A program made the translations under genes and the position numbers. A DNA stretch of 64,000 nt from Chromobotia macracanthus (taxonomy: Eukaryota; Chordata; Actinopteri; Cypriniformes; Botiidae): contig JAZGTH010000007.1 in assembly GCA_036877525.1 (NCBI GenBank), forward strand, positions 11,579,001 through 11,643,000, in the 5' to 3' direction. Below the pieces are notes generated by a model that saw only the letters and a program-made list of their open reading frames with translations, searched no databases and was not told where the DNA came from. Every line of letters begins with the position of its first letter. Positions within the stretch are counted from its first letter, which is position 1. Shown here piece after piece: positions 59,101 to 64,000 of the stretch.

Positions 59101-60409
59101 AGTCGCTTTGGATAAAAGCGTCTGCTAAATGAATAAATGTAAATGTAATGTAAATGCAAACTACAGAGCTCTGATTAGCAAAAATGTTCTTTGAGTGCAA
59201 CACAGACTTGTGTTAAGAATGAGTTCAGAAATGTGTCAGAACACCAATGCATAAAATAGAGCTTGCATGGCTACTTGTATGGCATTTGTGTTCACTTACG
59301 AACAGTATGCTTCAGAAATTGTGCCACTTCATTTTGCAACTTTGCTCTGGCCTGTGTTCAGATTTTATGAATGTATTTATTTGAATATTCTGACATTTAT
59401 GTTCGGCGTCATAAGCTTAAATGCTCCCACTAACTTGGACAGACTACTACTTAGAGCACCATAATAAACACTCGCATCAAAGCAGATGAAGTTTGAAAGT
59501 CCTCAATGTGTCACATTTTCTAACACTTAATAGGAGTAAATGGTTTTAATTGTGGCTAGGATGGAGTCTCTTTTGCTGAGGCAGATTTAGCTCACAGTGA
59601 GCTCTCAGTCACAGCTCTCTGTCTGAAAATAGACACTGCTCTGCACCTACGATTTCACTGAAAGTGCTTCAAACCTGGGGACAGATACAGACTAATTGTA
59701 CCTTTCTGATACCCATTAAATGGCCAAGGACTACAGATGTGATGGTGTCTGTAGAATCTGATAGTTGTCTTTTTTTGGAATTGTGATGGCAGTTTATAGT
59801 AGCCTATAAAATTGTTAGGGAGCAAGCCTGTCAAGCCCTCTGTCACATTTTCCACCAACAGTTTAAAATTCTTGCTTGTATACTTTTTATATACTTAAAG
59901 TAATTTAAAGTGCTTGTCTCCATATTTGCAACTTTTTGACATTTTTAATTAACTTTTCTCAGATTTATGGGGTATAATGCAGTATGTTGATCTTGTGTTC
60001 ACAGCACCAGTTTTGCGTGTGGTTGCATATCGTGTGAGAGAAGCCTCCACCGGTGGATCCACGTTTGAGATGAGCTGTCAGGTGACTAGTCAGAACTTGC
60101 AAAATCCTGGTTACTCTGTACTCATTCGCTTTGAGGAAACTTTGGGTGGAAGGTCACGCAAAGTTTTATCACTTAGTCCAGACTCAGTCCTACAATTAGA
60201 AGAATGGAGCGAGCCAAGCCGAATTGACAGTGTGGTTCTAGAGAAGACCGGGCAGCTTGAGTACCGGTTCCGTTTGTATGGGGCCCAGGTCTCAGATCGT
60301 GGATCCTATTATTGTGATGTCACTGCCTGGACACGTGATCAGAGCCAAGATTGGATTAAAGCCATCAATGCAGAGTCCAACAAGATTGAGATTACCTTTG
60401 CAGACACAG
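41073..60409 (+). CDS. ptgfrn: PTGFRN-like IgSF protein (gene span, 3' end outside window)
   Basis: Exons 41073-41124, 44577-44945, 53900-54316, 56154-56537, 58310-58732, 60005-60409, all joined in phase 1. Product so far: signal peptide plus five V-type Ig domains, one per exon, as in mammalian PTGFRN (six domains, TM, short tail). Diagnostic resemblances to human PTGFRN: mature start RVVKVPTG (human RVVRVPTA), D1 YRCSTPSTDS, D4 NDPTELHCQV, D5 SVLI...LSLSPDSVLQLEEW...SRIDSVVLEKTG. The family binds tetraspanins CD9 and CD81 at the plasma membrane. The EWI signature in D2 is EWV here. The minus-strand CD2/CD58-like genes upstream mirror the mammalian CD58-CD2-PTGFRN linkage. The sixth domain and TM exon are not in the window. 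Confidence 0.88.
42052..42440. mobile_element. MITE with ~70-bp inverted arms
   Basis: gtgtaacgttgtgacaattc at 42076 pairs with the reverse complement of gaattgtcacaactttacac at 42411-42430; the arms continue with aaattgtttgcatttt on both sides. Centre is non-coding. Confidence 0.8.
43097..43170 (-). mobile_element. LINE/SINE tail fragment
   Basis: catttacatttattcattta ... tatccaaagcaacttacaa, the reverse of the common gtaagtcgctttggata tail. Confidence 0.6.
44577..44945 (+). CDS. ptgfrn: ptgfrn exon 2: Ig domain 1
   Basis: 369 nt, phase 1-1. RVVKVPTGPLVHVEG, SIRCDVSDYEGPRDQDFEWS, DSGVYRCSTPSTDS. Canonical Cys pair (IRC, YRC) present. Confidence 0.9.
45340..45475. repeat. Dispersed repeat with 'gataccaatactgaatcgatacc'-type sequence
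   Basis: Words aataccaaaatactgac, tttgataccaatactg and tcgataccatgg are frequent in fish repeats. Family not identified. Confidence 0.45.
46090..47460. repeat. Long unclassified teleost repeat, inverted copy of 38500-40110
   Basis: 46910-47215 matches the reverse complement of 39415-40040. Both lie on the two sides of ptgfrn exons 1-2, about 7 kb apart. Confidence 0.65.
47675..50150 (-). mobile_element. L2 LINE (second subfamily), 5' truncated
   Basis: Minus strand: RT frame 50002-49526 (ELTNFRPISNLPFLSKILEK, FQSGFRPHYSTETALLRVTN, LLILLDLSAAFDTIDHKILL), broken middle, then 49055-48600 (VVQNAAARMLTRSKKYDHIS, ILATLHWLPVKYCINFKILL, LWNDLPSNVRDSDTLEEFKS), and a 3' tail at 47675-47745 (reverse of ctttgagacactgcc...gcgctatacaaataaa). 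Better preserved than the other L2 copies. Confidence 0.9.
49082..49128. repeat. 47-bp near-perfect palindrome
   Basis: Two 22-bp perfect arms (cacatgctgtctgtgacgta tc / ga tacgtcacagacagcatgtg) separated by three bases. A partial third copy (gtgacgtatcttgg) follows at once. Inside the L2 copy but not seen in the other L2 copies. Confidence 0.9.
50330..51715. repeat. Dispersed repeat ending 'gctgcttgcagctata'
   Basis: Internally repetitive: ggtggt-rich units with caactggcagnaggaagt and tggcnattgtgagtcac recur at about 50700-50780, 51220-51290, 51490-51550 and again near 51870-51930. Inverted relative of 28845-29590. Confidence 0.65.
52845..53315. mobile_element. MITE with 'tagctg-gtttacatgg' termini
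   Basis: Left end tagctgtgtttacatggaca, right end reversed tagctgcatttacgtggaca; body has several aatctgatt/aatccgat words. About 470 bp. Confidence 0.75.
53900..54316 (+). CDS. ptgfrn: ptgfrn exon 3: Ig domain 2
   Basis: 417 nt, phase 1-1. VVPAVSKPKVSEGESVELYC, FLSVTWSVRREN, DQGIYACMAQEWVRQGEEG, NWRKILEKTEEMGEVMVTPV. Cys pair LYC/YAC. The family-naming EWI is EWV. Sequons NTT and NYT. Confidence 0.9.
54317..56153. other. ptgfrn intron 3
   Basis: AT-rich, nothing recognised. Confidence 0.5.
56154..56537 (+). CDS. ptgfrn: ptgfrn exon 4: Ig domain 3
   Basis: 384 nt, phase 1-1. SLMVAVEKNTTLNVEDTLNL, ICTVAANG, IMWLVRS, SDSGLYSCHIKAWLPQGSEK. Cys pair ICT/YSC. Confidence 0.9.
56538..58309. other. 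ptgfrn intron 4
   Basis: AT-rich, no repeat family or exon recognised. Confidence 0.5.
58310..58732 (+). CDS. ptgfrn: ptgfrn exon 5: Ig domain 4
   Basis: 423 nt, phase 1-1. FKVTLEASLTPQFTNDPTEL, HCQVTNL, VTWSYSTNASGDVSQKKVMI, DMGSYLCSVTAWTPTRQGGW. Cys pair HCQ/YLC; closely follows the human D4 order. Confidence 0.9.
58733..60004. other. ptgfrn intron 5
   Basis: Contains a LINE/SINE tail at 59085-59155 on plus (gtaagtcgctttggataaaa gcgtctgctaaatgaataaa). Otherwise nothing recognised. Confidence 0.55.
60005..60409 (+). CDS. ptgfrn: ptgfrn exon 6: Ig domain 5
   Basis: 405 nt, phase 1-1. APVLRVVAYRVREAS region, FEMSCQVTSQNLQNPGYSVL, LSLSPDSVLQLEEWSEPSRI, DRGSYYCDVTAWTRDQSQDW, IEITFADT. The strongest match to mammalian PTGFRN in the window. 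Confidence 0.92.
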
Positions 60410-63400
60410 GTAATCATGCTAGCTAATTAGACTATACTTAGCATTTTGGGTATCAATCCCTTTGAATTTTGAATAGCCTGTACCTATGTTTACATCTCAG
60501 ACCATGGTACCCTCTTAAATTCTGTTTTTCTCTTTCTGCTTCAAAAACTAGATTTAAACAACTAGATCTCTCTCTGTTGCTCTGTTACAGCATTTTGAGG
60601 AGTCATAATTGCACTCGCCAGGCAAAATCTGTTCGAAATAGTAGGTAGCATAATTTATGAAATATGCCAGATTTTAGGGACGTATTATATAAATCTTTGT
60701 AGGGATGTAACGATATACCAATGCCAGGTTCGGTTCGTATCACGGTTTTGGAGTCATGGTTCCTGGTTGGTTCTGTTTGCTTCGGAGCAGGGTTCATGGC
60801 TTAGCACCAGCAGTGCAAAAGAACACTAGATTCCTTTTAACCACTTTTTAACAATACCTAAAGACAGTAACTTTAGGGTACTGGGGTATTTCCCCAGGAA
60901 AAGCTCATAAGGGGGATTGATGAATTTTGGGGGTGAGACTTGTAGGGGTTGTTGTAGGAAGGCATTGGAAACTATCCCTTCATTTTTGGCAGGTATCATT
61001 TTGTATGTGTTACATATATTTATATTTGTTTTTGAAATATACTTGCAGAAATATGGCATTCATAACTACCTCCCCATCTGAGGGTTGATCCCTTTCAAAA
61101 AATATAAATTAAAACCATGCTGGATATTCTAAATAATCCAAAATATACTGCCGATAACTGTTTAAAACAAAAGTAGTAAAACAATATAAACACAAACGGT
61201 GTGTTTTAAGTTTAGAAACATTTTGAGTCCTCTCTCACTTGCCTCAGTGCTTTAAAAATAAATAAAAAAATAAATAATACTTTTTAAAAAATAAAATATA
61301 TTATTTTTAATAGATTTAAAAATAATGATACAACCATCATAATCCTATTTAAAATACTAATTGTTTTGCATCATTTTAATTTAAAAAAAAAGACACTTAT
61401 TTTGGAAAGCATTTAGTCAAACAATCTCCCACATCTTATTTTACCACCTGTGTCACACTGGTGGGATGTTTAAATAGGGGTTGTGTCTGAGGGGGACCTG
61501 TGGTTTTAGGTGTGATTTATGTTTTCAGCTGTCTTTTTATGTCAGAGTCTTGTAATTTAATGAGTTTATGCAGTCTGCCTCTTACAAACACATTTACTTT
61601 TCACAGTTTACCCCTGAGTCATTTTTTCAAGTTTGCCTGAAAACGTCTGCCATAGGCTATGTGAATTTGGTGAATCAGTCTCTCTCTAGAAGCCTCTAGA
61701 GAACAGTACTGAAAATCTCAAAAACAGTACTGTAGAAAATGGCTTTCCAGCCTAACAGTGTCTCCATTTGCATTATATATTTGTAAGAATATACATAAAC
61801 AGTTGTTTATAAGTGTGTCACTGTGATATTTAAAATGTTTAAACTGTTTTGTGTGATGCTCCAGGTAGATCAAACCATGATAAACAAGAACTGAATCAAC
61901 TGGGTATGTTTTATCTGTTTGTCAACATTTTCATATGTTGTATGTTTTTGACTCAAAGTAGGTATTGAATTCATTGTATTTTCTGACACAAAGCAACTGA
62001 GCATTATAATAATAGCTACTCTGTCTAGTGTCTGGCTGTAATAAGAAGTCCCCTCTGTGTGTATTTGAAAATCAGCTGTAGGTTTTCTTTTCTGCTGTAT
62101 GTTTTATTTTCAGATAGTTGAGCTGGATCATGTAATCCCTCTGAAATACTGGTAAGCAGCGAAATGTAGTTACATTTATTAGCTTCTAAGAACTCCTATA
62201 TCTAGTTGAAATTCAAGTTTACAAATAACTAAGAATGTGACTATAGCATACAAGAAAATTTGCGACTTTTCAAAGGCATGTTTTTGTTTTCAGCTCTTCG
62301 AAAGTTCTTTGATTGTTACCACAAGATTTAGTCATCTTATTCAGACAAACTCATATTTCATGGTTTAGTCTTTTTTTTTTTTTTCCTTGATTCTCAGGGT
62401 TTCTTGAGTGCTCTGAGTACTCAAACATATATCGACCCGGTGTGGATTTTAGACTTAAGATCATATGTACACAATATTAGCTAACAGCATACCCTGATCT
62501 AACTAACATCTGCAATACTACAAATGACAGTTTTTTGGCTATGCACATTCTGTTGCATTTCTGTAGACTTTAAAACAATATGTGTTGTTAAAAGCTATAC
62601 AATGTATTGTAATTGCTATACAAATAAATGTGAATTAAATTGACTATATTTTCTCTTTTGTCTTCATCTTAGGTTACTCTTTCATTGGAATAGTATAAAA
62701 GGAGACCTACATCAACATGAAAAGGTTAAAAGCATTACCCAAACCAAATCTTGTGTTTTAGATGGATTAAGATGCAGCTATCACACTTGTCAAATTTTTT
62801 TGTATGTTGTTTTATAAACCACTGCTTCAATGAATGAATCAGTTGAAAAATTACTTGAAGGATGAATATTTAAATTAACAAGGTTTTACAAATGTAATAC
62901 CATGTTGTCTTAAATAGCTGTATTTAAGCAGAGAGCATAGCAAATGGTTAAATCCTAAAGCTATACCATTAAATAACAAAACATTGACAGCATGCCAACA
63001 ATTTTACTTTGATTCACAAACCTGCCTGTTTTATCACATGCATTTTGTATCCACACTCAGAGAATGTCAGGAATTTAATCTTAATTTATTCACCTTTGTT
63101 AAACAATTGCATAGTTTTAACATTGGCTTATTTACCTTCTGTTAAAAAAGTGTCAGACTTTACACTTAAAATATTTTCAGGTTGTTTTTTCTCAGTGTTA
63201 GCTAATACTCATAGAAGACATGCATTCCATTGTGTTTAGTGTGCCAGTTACACATGTTAATTTCAGTACATGTTGTACCAAACCTAACAGAATAAAAATA
63301 TATTGGTAAATACCGGTTCACATGTGAATTGTTAGCCAGCAAATTTACAGTAGGTCATCTTTTTATTTTCTGACATAATCTACAGAAAGTGTAACTTATT

Positions 63401-63600
63401 TATATTCACATTAAGGCATTTGATTGAACTTTTAGTGTTAGAAAGTTTTCTGCTTTAATGTTCATTGTTACTTTTCCATTTGTTGAATTGAACTCCATTT
63501 AAGTTTTGACTTTATCACACTGTTTAAAAACCCCTTTCTTACACACACAAACCAATTTTATTGTGAACACATTGTGTTATTGTGTTCTATGAACATGTAA
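60410..63600. other. Presumed ptgfrn intron 6
   Basis: AT-rich, with a poly-A/T-like low-complexity tract near 61250-61400 and a repeat-like block 60700-60790 (agggatgtaacgatatacca). No Ig domain or TM helix in any frame. Confidence 0.5.
61865..61903 (+). other. Candidate 39-nt phase 1-1 mini-exon of ptgfrn
   Basis: Acceptor gatgctccag, donor gtatgt; would encode GRSNHDKQELNQLG after D5. A following candidate exon at 62114 (acceptor ttttattttcag) would add D-S and a stop at 62119-62121, giving a secreted five-domain form. Splice sites only; no homology support. Confidence 0.25.
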
Positions 63601-64000
63601 AACTTCCTCAGGGAAGTTGGAGTGGGACCTTGTGAGCTACGGTTCCCCCCTCACCGTTCACAAGGTAGAGGAGGACCTCAGTATGATGCCCAAGCCCACC
63701 ACAGACCACAAGTGTGAGCAGCCAGAGTCACCCACAGCATCCGTTCTGAAGCCAGAGCCAGCAGTATCTATCCCACAGTATCTGTCCTGATCGCAGCCAA
63801 TCATATGTTTTCTTTAGAATTACACTCCTGCTGAAATATCCACATCTGAGCTTGCTGAGGAGCACTGGCTTATTGAGCATCCACCCTCATTCCTGCCCCT
63901 GAAACTCCACCCTGTATCCTGCCCACCCCATTGTTTACTGCTGAAATTACTCCTGGTCCTGCCTAGCTTCTTGGTTCCCTCGTCTATGCTGGTCCTGCCC
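63600..64000 (+). mobile_element. Probable retroelement-derived fragment
   Basis: Less AT-rich than surroundings; one open frame of about 57 codons from 63617 (KLEWDLVSYGSPLTVHKVEE ... ASVLKPEPAVSIPQ) has the Pro/Glu-rich repeat style of cyprinid LTR-element gag linkers, followed by Pro-rich frames to the window end. Family not established. Confidence 0.35.

Overview
This is vertebrate, almost certainly teleost, nuclear DNA, most likely from an otophysan/cyprinid-type fish. It is AT-rich and intron-rich, carries fish-type L2 LINEs, DIRS/Ngaro-like tyrosine-recombinase retrotransposons, a BEL/Pao LTR element, tRNA-derived SINEs and several MITEs, and has split immunoglobulin-superfamily (IgSF) genes. 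No bacterial, CRISPR or functional tRNA/rRNA features were seen.

Three IgSF genes can be assembled from splice-consistent exons. (1) A CD2/CD58-like receptor on the minus strand: signal exon at 21972, V-like exon 20700-20410, C2 exon 19871-19626, transmembrane exon 19495-19388, then a chain of acidic cytoplasmic-tail exons reaching at least 8213. Two tail exons (12472-12254 and 10532-10317) are near-identical tandem duplicates. The terminal exon was not identified. (2) A paralogous minus-strand CD2/CD58-like receptor: start codon at 26981, V 26366-26082, C2 25528-25280, TM 25175-25065, Lys/Glu-rich tail exons down to a stop at 23194. (3) A plus-strand gene matching PTGFRN (prostaglandin F2 receptor negative regulator, EWI-F/CD9P-1): signal exon 41073-41124, then one exon per Ig domain D1 to D5 (44577-44945, 53900-54316, 56154-56537, 58310-58732, 60005-60409). 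D6 and the TM exon were not found before the window ends.

Every internal coding exon with both edges resolved is phase 1-1 and a multiple of three. In mammals CD58, CD2 and PTGFRN lie together (human 1p13), so the window looks like the fish counterpart of that locus, with the CD2/CD58-like pair inverted relative to ptgfrn.

Between and inside the genes: 1-1690 minus-strand L2; 1740-1910 THAP-like relic; 5590-7945 minus DIRS-like element; 9257-10275 plus L2 3' end; 11310-12150 DIRS gag fragment; 13541-16023 plus DIRS-like element with long terminal inverted repeats; 29595-38310 a nested stack (minus L2 carrying a SINE and a BEL/Pao element, the latter carrying a plus L2) with a visible 4-bp target-site duplication; 38500-40110 and 46090-47460 inverted copies of one repeat; 47675-50150 minus L2 in ptgfrn intron 2; further MITEs and low-complexity tracts. 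The functional story is leukocyte cell-surface recognition (CD2/CD58-like pair) next to a tetraspanin-partner IgSF protein (ptgfrn). Annotation rests on reading translations and splice sites by eye.
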